Assembly (NCBI GenBank): GCA_964514145.1
Contig: CAZEPM010000012.1
Coordinates: forward strand, 1 to 27,421
DNA: 27,421 nucleotides
Origin: Phocaeicola_A sp964514145
GTDB lineage: Bacteria; Bacteroidota; Bacteroidia; Bacteroidales; Bacteroidaceae
Reading direction: 5' to 3'
Translations under genes and position numbers: made by a program
Shown: positions 9,101 through 17,159 of the stretch, in pieces
How the letters are laid out: each line of letters opens with the position of its first letter
Position numbering within the stretch: the first letter of the stretch is position 1
Notes under the pieces: generated by a model
Told to the model about the DNA's origin: nothing
The model's input: the letters and a program-made list of their open reading frames with translations, nothing else
The model's database searches: none

Positions 9101-10626
9101 CGGAAATAATTAAACAGCAACTGAGGCTTTCCCGACAAAACAGCCAACGGCGTATCATTACCCATTGATGCCGTCGGTTCTGTTCCGGTCGTACACATGG
9201 GTATGATTGTTCTTTCTATGTCTTCTCGCGTGAAACCAAACGCACGGAGTTTACGATCATAATCGGGTACTGTATTTTCTACTTTACGGCCACTTTTCAG
9301 CGTATCCAATTCTATGCGGTTTGTCGACAACCATTGACGATATGGTTTAGCGGAAGCCAACTGTTCTTTCAGTTGACCGTCATAGTAAATCTTTCCTTCT
9401 TGAGTGTCTACCAATAAAATCTTTCCCGGATGTAACCGACCTTTCGCCTTGATTGTCTCCGGCTCAAAATTGATTACACCTGCTTCACTGGCTACCACCA
9501 TCATGTCGTTCTTTGTAATCAGATAACGTGCCGGCCGGAGACCGTTACGGTCGAGCATACCACCGGCATATCGTCCGTCACTAAAGAGCAAGGCAGCCGG
9601 ACCGTCCCACGGTTCCATCAGGATGGAGTGATATTCGTAAAACGCTTTCAAGTCTTCGCTAATGGGATTCTTGTCATTAAATGATTCGGGCACAAGCATA
9701 GCCATTGCATGAGGCAGGCTGAGTCCGGACATCACAAAAAACTCCAGCACATTATCAAGAGAGGCGCTATCGCTCATTCCCGGCTGCAAAATAGGTCGAA
9801 TATCTTTTATGTTACCCAACAACGGAGTCGACAACACGCTTTCTCGTGCTTCCATCCAACCTCGATTGCCGCGCAGTGTATTAATCTCACCGTTATGAGC
9901 CAACAAACGGAACGGTTGTGCCAAGCTCCAAGTAGGGAAAGTATTCGTACTGAAACGCGAATGAACAATTGCCAATCCGCTCGTAAAATAAGGTTGAGTC
10001 AGGTCGCAAAAATACTCGCGCACCTGTACAGAAGAGAGCATCCCTTTATAGATAATGTTTTTGCTCGAAAGTGAAACAATATAAAAGTCTTTGTGAGAAA
10101 CTCGTCTTTCTATCTTCTTACGAATAATATATAATGTACGCTCCAATCCATCTACATCCGATGCACCGGTTACGAATATTTGTTTGATACTAGGCTCAGT
10201 CTTTAATGCACTCTTGCCTAAAATGGAAGATTTGACCGGAACAGAACGCAGATGCATCAACGAAAGCCCTTCACGCTCGATTTCTTCGATCATTATCCTA
10301 AGAATCTCAGCTTGTTCTTTCTCTGCTTTGGGCAAGAAGACCAATCCGGTTCCGTATTTCCCTTTTTCCGGAACGGGAATCCCTTGTAACAAAATAAACT
10401 CGTGAGGAATCTGTACCATAATTCCCGCACCGTCTCCTGTTTTGTTATCAGCTCCCTCTGCTCCACGATGTTTCATGTTTTCCAACACCTTCAGTGCAGC
10501 ATCTACCAATTCATGCGATTTATTACCATGAATATTGACAATCATGCCTACACCGCAAGCGTCATGTTCGTTAGTACCGTCATAAAGACCTAGTCTACCA
10601 TCCGTTAAGCTGCTTGTCTTATACAT
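6136..10626 (-). CDS. gltB: glutamate synthase large subunit
   Basis: GltB makes glutamate from glutamine and 2-oxoglutarate. It hydrolyses glutamine in the N-terminal Ntn domain and channels ammonia to the FMN site. The 1,496 residues match the family. The start MYKTSSLTDGRLGLY is a short propeptide ending before Cys24 (HDACGVGM), the expected nucleophile after processing. Further marks are the HNGEINTLRGN segment, GEGGEDSVRF and GAKPGEGGQLPG in the FMN domain, the 3Fe-4S ligands Cys1114, Cys1120 and Cys1125 (CVMMRKCHANTC), and the Gly-rich C-terminal helix (GGRVVVLGETGRNFAAGMSG). The gene has a good promoter about 90 bases upstream and leads the nitrogen/DAP cluster. The membrane-anchored AraC gene lies directly upstream on the same strand and is a candidate regulator. 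Confidence 0.97.
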   Translation of the reverse strand: MYKTSSLTDGRLGLYDGTNEHDACGVGMIVNIHGNKSHELVDAALKVLENMKHRGAEGADNKTGDGAGIMVQIPHEFILLQGIPVPEKGKYGTGLVFLPKAEKEQAEILRIMIEEIEREGLSLMHLRSVPVKSSILGKSALKTEPSIKQIFVTGASDVDGLERTLYIIRKKIERRVSHKDFYIVSLSSKNIIYKGMLSSVQVREYFCDLTQPYFTSGLAIVHSRFSTNTFPTWSLAQPFRLLAHNGEINTLRGNRGWMEARESVLSTPLLGNIKDIRPILQPGMSDSASLDNVLEFFVMSGLSLPHAMAMLVPESFNDKNPISEDLKAFYEYHSILMEPWDGPAALLFSDGRYAGGMLDRNGLRPARYLITKNDMMVVASEAGVINFEPETIKAKGRLHPGKILLVDTQEGKIYYDGQLKEQLASAKPYRQWLSTNRIELDTLKSGRKVENTVPDYDRKLRAFGFTREDIERTIIPMCTTGTEPTASMGNDTPLAVLSGKPQLLFNYFRQQFAQVTNPPIDPIREELVMSLTEYIGAVGNNILHPDESHCKMVRLPHPILTNTQLDILCNIRYKGFKTVKLPMLFNVNEGKSGLQEALTRLCKQAEESVSEGVNYIILSDRDVDITHAAIPSLLAVSAVHHHLIAVQKRVQTALIVESGEIREVMHAALLLGYGASAINPYMTLAILDELVKKGDIQMNYETAEKNYIKAVCKGLYKIMSKMGISTIRSYRGAKIFEAVGLSEDLLKNYFGTKASSIGGIRLEEIAIDYTKFHDAGFVDEPTNSLLPYIGQFSYRKDGEKHAWNPETISLLQLATRLGSYQKFKEFTAKVDEKESPIFLRDFFSFKKNPIPIEQVESVEEIVKHFVTGAISFGAISKEAHEALALAMNKLGTRSNTGEGGEDSVRFHESYDGISLCSKTKQVASGRFGVTAEYLVNAEEIQIKVAQGAKPGEGGQLPGFKVDEVIARTRHSIPGISLISPPPHHDIYSIEDLAQLIFDLKNVNPKAKISVKLVAESGIGTIAAGVAKAKADLIIISGSEGGTGASPASSMRYAGIPAEIGLSETQQTLVLNGLRGQVRLQTDGQLKTGRDIISMALLGAEEFGFGTTVLIVLGCVMMRKCHANTCPVGVATQDPKLRERFRGHYEYVVNYFRFLAQEVREYLAEMGFTKLEDIVGRTDLIDIKSISGTKASLLDFSNMLYKVENHSAIHNTIEQKHEIAHVMDVNILAAAKEALDNRKEISLEYAIANTDRSVGAMLSGAVVSRYGLAGLPDQTIQIKFKGSAGQSFAAFLAHGIHFKLEGEANDYLGKGLSGGRVSVQPPVRSDFAAEDNTIAGNTLLYGATSGEVYINGRVGERFAVRNSGAIAVVEGAGDHCCEYMTGGRVVVLGETGRNFAAGMSGGVAYVWDKNRNFDYFCNMEMVELSLLEEATARKELHELVRQHYLYTGSTLARTMLDNWNRYVDEFIQVTPIEYKKVLAEEQMRKLQEKIAEVQRDY

Positions 10627-10973
10627 AATTTAATGGATTAATAAAATTACCGCCTTTTCTCCGTTTTTTCTTTCTCTTTGCTTTTTATACGGCTTTTATA
10701 AAAGCAATTTATTTGCAAATATATATAAAAAACACGCATTATGCAATCTTACGACCGAAAAGAGAAAACAAAATAACCAGACTCCGCAAATACCTTACAG
10801 TCCGTTATGATATCAATCGTATTTTGTCCGATTAGTAACATAAACCGAATATTACATTACAGATTAACAAAACGACAAGTTTAAAATCTCTAAACGAATA
10901 CATAGAAAAGAAATCCTCACAAACAATTAATACCTGCTGAGATGATAAAAAAATTAAAGTCAGCTACTCGTTG
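10627..10973. other. AT-rich regulatory gap upstream of gltB
   Basis: This 347-base stretch holds no convincing ORF. It contains the gltB promoter and leader, an 8-bp palindrome TGATATCA at 10808-10815 about 60 bases upstream of the -33 element, and a T-run after the AraC stop (minus strand, about 10940-10960) with no stable stem in front of it. I see no RNA gene. Confidence 0.6.
10716..10747 (-). promoter_or_regulatory. Bacteroidota-type promoter of gltB
   Basis: On the minus strand, ATTG (10744-10747) is followed after 20 bases by TATATTTG (10716-10723). This fits the TTG-N19/20-TAnnTTTG pattern of Bacteroidota primary sigma promoters. Transcription would start near 10709, giving a leader of about 80 bases. 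Confidence 0.65.
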
Positions 10974-11867
10974 TCAGAATTTGCGCTCTTTATACTCGGT
11001 TGGTGTCATCCCCATGTATTTCTTAAAACATTTGCTGAAATACTTCGGATCATTGAAACCTGTCATATAGGCAATCTGCGAAAAAGTATAGTCGCTTTTC
11101 ATCAATTCTATAGAATAGTTAATGCGCGCTTTGTGTATAAATTCGATGGGAGTCAATCCTGTTGCTGCCTTGATTTGGCGATACAAACTGCTGCGGCTGA
11201 TGTTTTGACGCTTGGCAAATTCCTCGATATTCAATTCCGAGTTGTCGATATTTTCCTTTATAAAAGCTGTAATCTTGGCAACGAACGCTTTGCTTGAATC
11301 ATCCATATCATTGTCCAGACCAAAGTCTATATTAGTCTCAGGCTTTTTCACTGCCTCCGGATTCCCATTCTCGTGAGCCGATTCCGGATTTTCAGGATTA
11401 AACGACAGGAAAGGCTTACACTTTACATCCAACACTCTCAGCTCTTCCAATTCATGTAATGCTGCTTGCCAATTTTTCGTAACTTCTGTCAGTTGTTGCG
11501 CCTGAGTACGGCTTTTTTCCTCGATCTGAGTTAGTTTTTCCTGCAGTGATTCCACCAAACGAACGGCTTCATCATATTTATAATGCAGTTGTTTATATTT
11601 GAGTTCTTCTTTCTTTAACTTATCTGATAAACCCTTACACAACGATTGATCTTCTTCTTGCAGGTTTCTCAGTTTTTCGTTGTATTGCTTTCGCTTGTAA
11701 ACAGTCTGTCCGATATAAGCCACAAAAAGAAGTATCACACCACACAAGGCTATCAAATATACACGATTGTCAGTATTTGCCGGCGATAAATCCGTAGTAG
11801 GACGGGCTTGGGCTGACAAAACCATGAATAAGAATAAGAAGTAAACGTAGATTTGTAACCGCTTCAT
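10974..11867 (-). CDS. membrane-anchored AraC-family transcriptional regulator with coiled coil
   Basis: The 297 residues show an unusual layout for a regulator. Residues 1-21 look like a signal peptide (MKRLQIYVYFLFLFMVLSAQ), then about 15 periplasmic residues, then a membrane span at 36-57 (VYLIALCGVILLFVAYIGQ). A long charged, probably coiled-coil stretch follows (58-147), then a Pro/Asn-rich linker (150-190), then an AraC double helix-turn-helix at 190-297 (ISRSSLYRQIKAATGLTP; DPKYFSKCFKKYMGMTP). It resembles the end of a Bacteroidota hybrid two-component regulator without sensor, kinase or receiver domains. The coiled coil probably sets dimerisation. Its place directly upstream of gltB suggests control of nitrogen assimilation, which is inference only. 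It has its own promoter and a 14-bp palindrome just before its start codon. Confidence 0.88.
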   Translation of the reverse strand: MKRLQIYVYFLFLFMVLSAQARPTTDLSPANTDNRVYLIALCGVILLFVAYIGQTVYKRKQYNEKLRNLQEEDQSLCKGLSDKLKKEELKYKQLHYKYDEAVRLVESLQEKLTQIEEKSRTQAQQLTEVTKNWQAALHELEELRVLDVKCKPFLSFNPENPESAHENGNPEAVKKPETNIDFGLDNDMDDSSKAFVAKITAFIKENIDNSELNIEEFAKRQNISRSSLYRQIKAATGLTPIEFIHKARINYSIELMKSDYTFSQIAYMTGFNDPKYFSKCFKKYMGMTPTEYKERKF

Positions 11868-11870
11868 TCG

Positions 11871-11884
11871 ACAACTATAGTTGT
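11871..11884. promoter_or_regulatory. perfect 14-bp palindrome at the start of the AraC gene
   Basis: ACAACTATAGTTGT equals its own reverse complement. It ends 3 bases before the ATG at 11867 and lies downstream of the predicted -7 box. It could be an autoregulatory operator, or it could fold over the ribosome-binding region of the mRNA. Confidence 0.5.
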
Positions 11885-11910
11885 ATCTGTTTTTAAGCTA
11901 AGTGTTCTTA

Positions 11911-11940
11911 CAAAGCTATGCAAAATCACTCAAAGACAAA
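11911..11940 (-). promoter_or_regulatory. Bacteroidota-type promoter of the AraC gene
   Basis: On the minus strand TTTG (11937-11940) precedes TAGCTTTG (11911-11918) by 18 bases, one base under the usual spacing. The surroundings are strongly AT-rich. The leader would be about 38 bases and would contain the palindrome at 11871-11884. Confidence 0.6.
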
Positions 11941-12078
11941 TATTTTTTTAGAAAAAATCAACCTTTTGAAAATAAAAAGCAAATTCAATCATTCGTATAT
12001 ACACAATAGGAAGGAAATGTTTGCTTAACTTTTGTATCAAAACATGCACAATCAACGATGAAATTACCAGCTCAACAT

Positions 12079-13041
12079 TCACTTCTTCCCCGTCTGCTGT
12101 TTACTTACAGCATGAATATTCCGCATGAGTCCTTCATATTTGGCACGCTTCACAGCGCTTCCTTTAAAGAGCTGCTGATAGGTTTCTTTGGTCAGTCCCC
12201 GCCAATCGTCTGCCCTCATCCGCAAAAAGGCCTCTTTGGGTTGAAGACGTTCCTCACGTGTAGGAGTAGCAAAACGCAGATAAGGACAAGCCTGCAAACA
12301 ACGGTCACAACCGTAAATGCAATTTCCCAAACAGCCGGCAACCACTGACGAAATTTCTCCCCGATTCTCTATGGTGAGGTAAGACAGACAACGCCGGGCA
12401 TCAAGTTGATAAGGTTGCTGCAAGGCATGCGTCGGACAAGCATCCAGACAACGCGTACAGTTACCACACTGGCTCGCCCGAGGATGGTCGTAAACTAAGC
12501 GCTGATTAATCAGCAACTCGCCCAAGAAGAAAGCCGAACCGGCATTGGGGATAACCAACTGTGTATGCTTGCCTATCCAGCCCAATCCGCACCTCCATGC
12601 CCAATAACGTTCAAGCAAAGGAGCCGTATCGCAAAACGCACGTCCTTCGGTCTCCGGCAATACGGATCTGACAAATTCCAGAAGCTGCATCAGCTTCGCT
12701 TTCACAACCACATGATAGTCTTCGCCATACGCATACCATGCAAACTGATATCCATCGTCGGAAAGCATTTTGCGCGGATAATAATTTAGTGCAACTGAAA
12801 TCACGCTACGGGTGCCTTCAACCAGCAATGCCGGATTGCAACGCTGCTCAAAATGATTGGCCATATAGTCCATTCCCGCATGATGTCCGGCGTCAAGCCA
12901 ATCAGACAGATACGTACGTACAGCCTCATCCACCGGTATTGCCGGAGCAATCCCGAAAGCATCAAAACCGAGACGGATTGCCTCGGCTTTGATTTGTGCT
13001 GTTATGCTGACTAATTGAGTTTTGCAACGCTCCACTATCAT
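12079..13041 (-). CDS. queG: epoxyqueuosine reductase
   Basis: QueG performs the last step of queuosine synthesis, reducing epoxyqueuosine in the wobble position of GUN-anticodon tRNAs, using cobalamin and two 4Fe-4S clusters. From the ATG at 13041 the protein has 320 residues. The ferredoxin-like ligands are Cys192, Cys195, Cys198 and Cys202 (CGNCTRCLDACP) and Cys241, Cys245, Cys248 and Cys252 (CIYGCDRCLQACP), with Cys237 nearby. Asp138 in AFCDTAPLLER matches the conserved acidic residue of the active site. An in-frame TTG at 13053 would add four residues and overlap the previous stop as TTGA; I prefer the ATG. It is the last gene after the deacetylase, a partnership with no obvious metabolic logic. 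Confidence 0.94.
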   Translation of the reverse strand: MIVERCKTQLVSITAQIKAEAIRLGFDAFGIAPAIPVDEAVRTYLSDWLDAGHHAGMDYMANHFEQRCNPALLVEGTRSVISVALNYYPRKMLSDDGYQFAWYAYGEDYHVVVKAKLMQLLEFVRSVLPETEGRAFCDTAPLLERYWAWRCGLGWIGKHTQLVIPNAGSAFFLGELLINQRLVYDHPRASQCGNCTRCLDACPTHALQQPYQLDARRCLSYLTIENRGEISSVVAGCLGNCIYGCDRCLQACPYLRFATPTREERLQPKEAFLRMRADDWRGLTKETYQQLFKGSAVKRAKYEGLMRNIHAVSKQQTGKK

Positions 13042-13049
13042 TATTTTTC

Positions 13050-13661
13050 TCAATCAAACACTTTAAACTGATACCCTTGTTCCAGCAACCACTCTATGGA
13101 ACGCGGCAAGGCATATCGCGTATTGACTGCAGACTTTCGGGAATCATGAAAAGTAATGATCGAGCCGTTGCGCGCGTATTTTTTCACCTTTTCAAAAACA
13201 TCCTTTCCCGTAAGATGTTTGCTATAGTCACGCGTCACAAGATCCCACATCACAATCTTATATTTACGTCGCAAAAATTCATATTGCAGCCAGCGCATGT
13301 GTCCGTGCGGCGGACGAAACAAATCCGTTTGAATCAACTCATTGGCCTTATCCGCATTGGCCAGATAGCTTTTCGTCAGATATTCAAAACCCCGGATATG
13401 GTTGTACGTATGGTTTCCCAATCGATGTCCTCGTTCTTTCAGCATCTCAAACTCCCGGCTATGCTTGCGCACATTGTCGCCAACCAGAAAAAACGTAGCC
13501 AGAATGTTGTATTTGTCCAACACCTCCAACACCCAAGGTGTCATCTCCGGAATCGGACCGTCGTCGAAAGTGAGATAGACTGAATGATCGTTTGCGTCCA
13601 TCCGCCAAATAGCATCAGGATATAACCAACGCACGATACGCGGGGGCTGTTCTATTAACAT
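13050..13661 (-). CDS. NodB-type polysaccharide deacetylase (CE4)
   Basis: The 203-residue protein carries the NodB domain almost alone. Its motifs are TFDDGP (31-36) with the catalytic and metal-binding Asp33/Asp34, GNHTYNH (82-88) with metal ligands His84 and His88, FRPPHGH, and ITFHDS near the C terminus. Such enzymes remove N-acetyl (or O-acetyl) groups from peptidoglycan, chitin-like or surface glycans. No signal peptide is visible: the start MLIEQPPRIVRWLYPD is only mildly hydrophobic, so the protein may act in the cytoplasm or at the inner membrane. It follows the DUF2723 glycosyltransferase by 9 bases, which suggests a glycan-modifying role on the same substrate. The exact substrate cannot be read from sequence. 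Confidence 0.9.
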   Translation of the reverse strand: MLIEQPPRIVRWLYPDAIWRMDANDHSVYLTFDDGPIPEMTPWVLEVLDKYNILATFFLVGDNVRKHSREFEMLKERGHRLGNHTYNHIRGFEYLTKSYLANADKANELIQTDLFRPPHGHMRWLQYEFLRRKYKIVMWDLVTRDYSKHLTGKDVFEKVKKYARNGSIITFHDSRKSAVNTRYALPRSIEWLLEQGYQFKVFD

Positions 13662-13670
13662 TGCTCTATT

Positions 13671-16600
13671 TTATTGCGCGCCGCTTATGCGCATACGATA
13701 CTGTTGGTAAACATGGTCAAAACGGTCTCTATACTGTTTGACTAATTCTGAATTAAGCGTGTCCGATTCCATTTCCATGACTTTGAGAACTTCATCAAGT
13801 AAATAAATGTGAAGTATGAAGTCCTGTACATTGGTAAAAAAATCGGGCGTTTTCATACTCATATAATAGTCGGTATATTCAAACGACTTGTTAATCAACA
13901 CCTGAAGGATTGCGCTAGCCTTTTCCGGTTCTCCCAGTTCAATATAAGCTTTCGCCATATCTATCGAATTGCTTTGGTAATCGTGTGGCAACGTTGTAGT
14001 CGGTATCATCTGTTCGCAATAGTCGAGTGCTTTGATAGCCTTTTCGGTCTTGCCTTCTGCAATCAGTTTTTTAATCAATGTAACAAACAGACGGCGATGC
14101 GTGTTACACATCCGACGGATATTTTCATCCAGATAAACATCCGGATCGTTGATGCCTCCGAATTTGAATTTATTCATCAGGTTGTCATACATTCGCTCAG
14201 TGTCGATGGCATAACCCCCGTTATAGGCATCTTGTGCATAGCCATATTTTCGCCAGTCGAATGGTGTGATGCGATAAGCCAGACCTTCCTGCACAAAAAA
14301 CGGATTAAGTCCCATGTAGTTGCCCGACCCTACGGTGATAGCCATGTAAATCGGCCGTTCCCAATTGGCATTAGCCAACATTTCGAGCATCATCAGTTCG
14401 TTCTTGTAGAGCGTACGCTTGGTAAGCGGGATATACATACGGTCGGGCAGACTGTCTTTGAACTCCTCCGGAATCATCATACCCGAACGTCTGATAGCCT
14501 CTTTGTCTAAGTTGATGTAGACCGTGTCGGTCGGAATGAAATGCAAATCAGCATCTTTTGCGCGTACCCAATATTTCAAAATGTTTTTCAACTCGAACGG
14601 TTCTTCGCCAAAGGTTGCTTTCGCTTCCTCTGGTTGCCTCTTATATATGTCGATAATCTGCTGTTTGTATTCCGGACGCACACTGATGTAATCGTTCTTT
14701 CCGGTCACAAACTCATAGCGGTTCCAATTAATCGGGACTGAGGGGGAGTCGTATGCCGGACGCCTCATCTGGTCGATATACCAGTCAGTCTGCAAATAGC
14801 TCAGGTTGCATACACGCGCGTCTGTGCGGAACCCTTCTGTTTCCTGATTATACCAGAGCGGAAACGTATCGTTGTCTCCATTGGTATAAATAATCGGATT
14901 ACCTTCTTCTTGAATACTGCTAAGGTAGTTTTGTCCGAAATCACGACACACATAGCGGTTGCTGCGGTCGTGATCATCCCACGTCTGACTGGCCATCTGA
15001 ATGGGAACCAACAAACAGACAACGCTCACAATACAAGCCAGCACGGTCTCGCTCAGTTTTGCCTTACGCAAAAGATGGATCAGTCCGGCCACGCCCATAC
15101 CTACCCAAATGGCAAAGGCATAAAACGAACCGGCATATGCATAGTCGCGCTCACGCGGCTGCAAGGGTGTCTGATTCAGATAGAGCACAATGGCCAATCC
15201 CGTCATAAAGAACAGGAAGAACACAATCCAGAATTGCTGGATACCCTTCTGCCCACGATAGGCCTGCCAGAAAAGACCGATAAGTCCCAAAATCAAAGGC
15301 AAACAATAGAACACATTGTGTCCCTTGTTTTCTTTCAGTTCAGTAGGCAGTTTGCTTTGGTCACCATACATCAGATTGTCGATAAACGAGATACCGGTAA
15401 TCCAGTTGCCGTGTTCTTTTTCTCCATAACCTTGAATATCATTTTGCCGACCGGCAAAGTTCCACATGAAATATCGCCAATACATGAAGTTCACCTGATA
15501 CGAAAGGAAATAATACAGATTTTCCCATTGGGTCGGTACTTTCACCATCACGGTATTTCCACACTCATCGTAAGGTACCTGTCTGCCCTCAATGCCGCCA
15601 ACCCATTCACCTTTTTCGTTTTTCTGGCCGCCAAACCATCGTTCGTAGGCAGCCGGATGTCCAAGCGATTCGTCAGCACTGTGTATGCGAGGGAAAAACA
15701 TGTTTTGAGCATACTTATAGGTGGTTTTGTAGTTCACGATTTCATACCGGTCTTTCTCGTTGGGATCTTCCTTTTCGTGCCGCTGATAAACCGGAGCACC
15801 TTGTTCGCTGACCGGCACACAATAGTTGCCTTCCACTTTCAGGGCTACACGCGACGTATAGGCCGGACCATAGAAAAGCGGAGTAGATCCGTATTGTTCA
15901 CGTCCCAGATAGTTGCCCAGCGTGAAAATGTCTTCCGGAGAATTCTGATCCATCGGCGTATTGGCTGAAGAACGAATCACAATGACAGCATACGACGAAT
16001 AGCCTATCACCATCATGGTCAGACACAACACAGCCGTATTGAGCGTACGCGCACTGACCATCAAACGTTTGCCTAATTTACCCCACAGGCACAGTCCGAT
16101 AAATGCCAAGAAAATCAGGCCGAAAACAATGCTTTTCGTGCCATATCCGAAAAACGGAATACCCAACATGGCCACCGTCAGCAAAAAAGCTATATTGGTG
16201 CGCTTCAAACTGACGTAGCGGTAGCTCTCCACAATGCTCCATATCAACACAATGAGCAACAGCACGATATAGACCACTACACCCGTATTGAACGGGAATC
16301 CGAAACTGTTGACAAACAACAACTCAAACCATCCGCCCACTTTCACAATGCCGGGAACAAGACCGTAGAGCACAACGGCAATCAACACCATTGAACCGAC
16401 CAGAGCTAAAATAGAGCCTTTGACCGTGGCATTGGGATTCTTCTTGTAGTAATAAACCAAGACGATGGCCGAAAGACACAAGAGATTCAGCAGATGGACA
16501 CCGATGGAAAGTCCTGTCAGATAAGCAATCAGAATGAGCCAACGATCGCTGTGAGGCTCATCGGCCACATCTTCCCACTTCAGAATCAACCAGAACACAA

Positions 16601-17066
16601 GGGCAGTAAACAAGGATGAATAGGCATAGACTTCGCCCTCGACAGCACTAAACCAGAAAGTGTCGCTAAACGTGTAAACCAATGCACCTACTGCACCGGC
16701 GCCCATGATGGTTATCAGTTTGCCTGTCGTGAGTTCTTCCAAGTCGGGACAAACCAATTTGCGCGTCAGGTGTGTGATGCTCCAAAACAAGAACAAAATA
16801 CATCCTGCGCTCAGCAGGGCTGACATCGTGTTGACCATGCGTGCCACTTGGCTTGGGTCGCTGGCAAACTGTGAAAAAAGATTGGCTGTCAGCATGAAAA
16901 ACGGTGCACCGGGTGGATGTCCGACTTCTAACTTATATCCCGTGGTGATAAACTCCGGGCAATCCCAAAAACTTGCGGTGGGTTCGATGGTCAGGCAATA
17001 GACTACTGCCGCAACGGCAAACATCAGCCAACCCATCAGGTTATTGACACGTTGGTATAGTTTCAT
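13671..17066 (-). CDS. DUF2723 (TMEM260-like) membrane glycosyltransferase
   Basis: This 1,131-residue protein has many membrane spans in its first half. The N-terminal signature ASFWDCPEF (31-39) and GHPPGAPFF (49-57) mark the DUF2723 family; Asp35 and Glu38 sit where integral-membrane C-type glycosyltransferases keep their acidic motif. Human TMEM260, of the same family, is a protein O-mannosyltransferase, so a lipid-linked sugar donor and an extracytoplasmic acceptor are likely. The C-terminal third is soluble and ends in TPR-like helices (AEGKTEKAIKALDYCEQ; IELGEPEKASAILQVLI), which may bind the acceptor. It leads a three-gene unit with the deacetylase and queG, from a promoter with a perfect -7 box at 17119-17126. 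The acceptor in this organism is unknown. Confidence 0.88.
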   Translation of the reverse strand: MKLYQRVNNLMGWLMFAVAAVVYCLTIEPTASFWDCPEFITTGYKLEVGHPPGAPFFMLTANLFSQFASDPSQVARMVNTMSALLSAGCILFLFWSITHLTRKLVCPDLEELTTGKLITIMGAGAVGALVYTFSDTFWFSAVEGEVYAYSSLFTALVFWLILKWEDVADEPHSDRWLILIAYLTGLSIGVHLLNLLCLSAIVLVYYYKKNPNATVKGSILALVGSMVLIAVVLYGLVPGIVKVGGWFELLFVNSFGFPFNTGVVVYIVLLLIVLIWSIVESYRYVSLKRTNIAFLLTVAMLGIPFFGYGTKSIVFGLIFLAFIGLCLWGKLGKRLMVSARTLNTAVLCLTMMVIGYSSYAVIVIRSSANTPMDQNSPEDIFTLGNYLGREQYGSTPLFYGPAYTSRVALKVEGNYCVPVSEQGAPVYQRHEKEDPNEKDRYEIVNYKTTYKYAQNMFFPRIHSADESLGHPAAYERWFGGQKNEKGEWVGGIEGRQVPYDECGNTVMVKVPTQWENLYYFLSYQVNFMYWRYFMWNFAGRQNDIQGYGEKEHGNWITGISFIDNLMYGDQSKLPTELKENKGHNVFYCLPLILGLIGLFWQAYRGQKGIQQFWIVFFLFFMTGLAIVLYLNQTPLQPRERDYAYAGSFYAFAIWVGMGVAGLIHLLRKAKLSETVLACIVSVVCLLVPIQMASQTWDDHDRSNRYVCRDFGQNYLSSIQEEGNPIIYTNGDNDTFPLWYNQETEGFRTDARVCNLSYLQTDWYIDQMRRPAYDSPSVPINWNRYEFVTGKNDYISVRPEYKQQIIDIYKRQPEEAKATFGEEPFELKNILKYWVRAKDADLHFIPTDTVYINLDKEAIRRSGMMIPEEFKDSLPDRMYIPLTKRTLYKNELMMLEMLANANWERPIYMAITVGSGNYMGLNPFFVQEGLAYRITPFDWRKYGYAQDAYNGGYAIDTERMYDNLMNKFKFGGINDPDVYLDENIRRMCNTHRRLFVTLIKKLIAEGKTEKAIKALDYCEQMIPTTTLPHDYQSNSIDMAKAYIELGEPEKASAILQVLINKSFEYTDYYMSMKTPDFFTNVQDFILHIYLLDEVLKVMEMESDTLNSELVKQYRDRFDHVYQQYRMRISGAQ

Positions 17067-17118
17067 TCCTATTTTATGTATGATTATATGTATTGTTTGT
17101 ATCCTACGAATTAAGCTA

Positions 17119-17126
17119 CAAAGGTA
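17119..17126 (-). promoter_or_regulatory. -7 box of the DUF2723-deacetylase-queG unit
   Basis: The minus strand reads TACCTTTG, an exact TAnnTTTG box 53 bases upstream of the start codon. I do not find a TTG at the expected distance upstream, so this promoter may need an activator. Confidence 0.5.
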
Positions 17127-17147
17127 AGAAAAGAAAATGGTTACCTT
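17121..17147. promoter_or_regulatory. inverted repeat AAGGTAA-N13-TTACCTT over the DUF2723 promoter
   Basis: Two perfect 7-base arms (17121-17127 and 17141-17147) flank 13 bases; the left arm overlaps the -7 box. The geometry suits an operator, but could be chance in AT-rich DNA. Confidence 0.35.
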
Positions 17148-17159
17148 GTCTTTGGAAAG

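Noticed and set aside
14910..15968. Plus-strand open frame of 352 codons
   Set aside because: It is antisense to the DUF2723 gene, whose protein is conserved and continuous here; the plus-strand translation has no recognisable domain.
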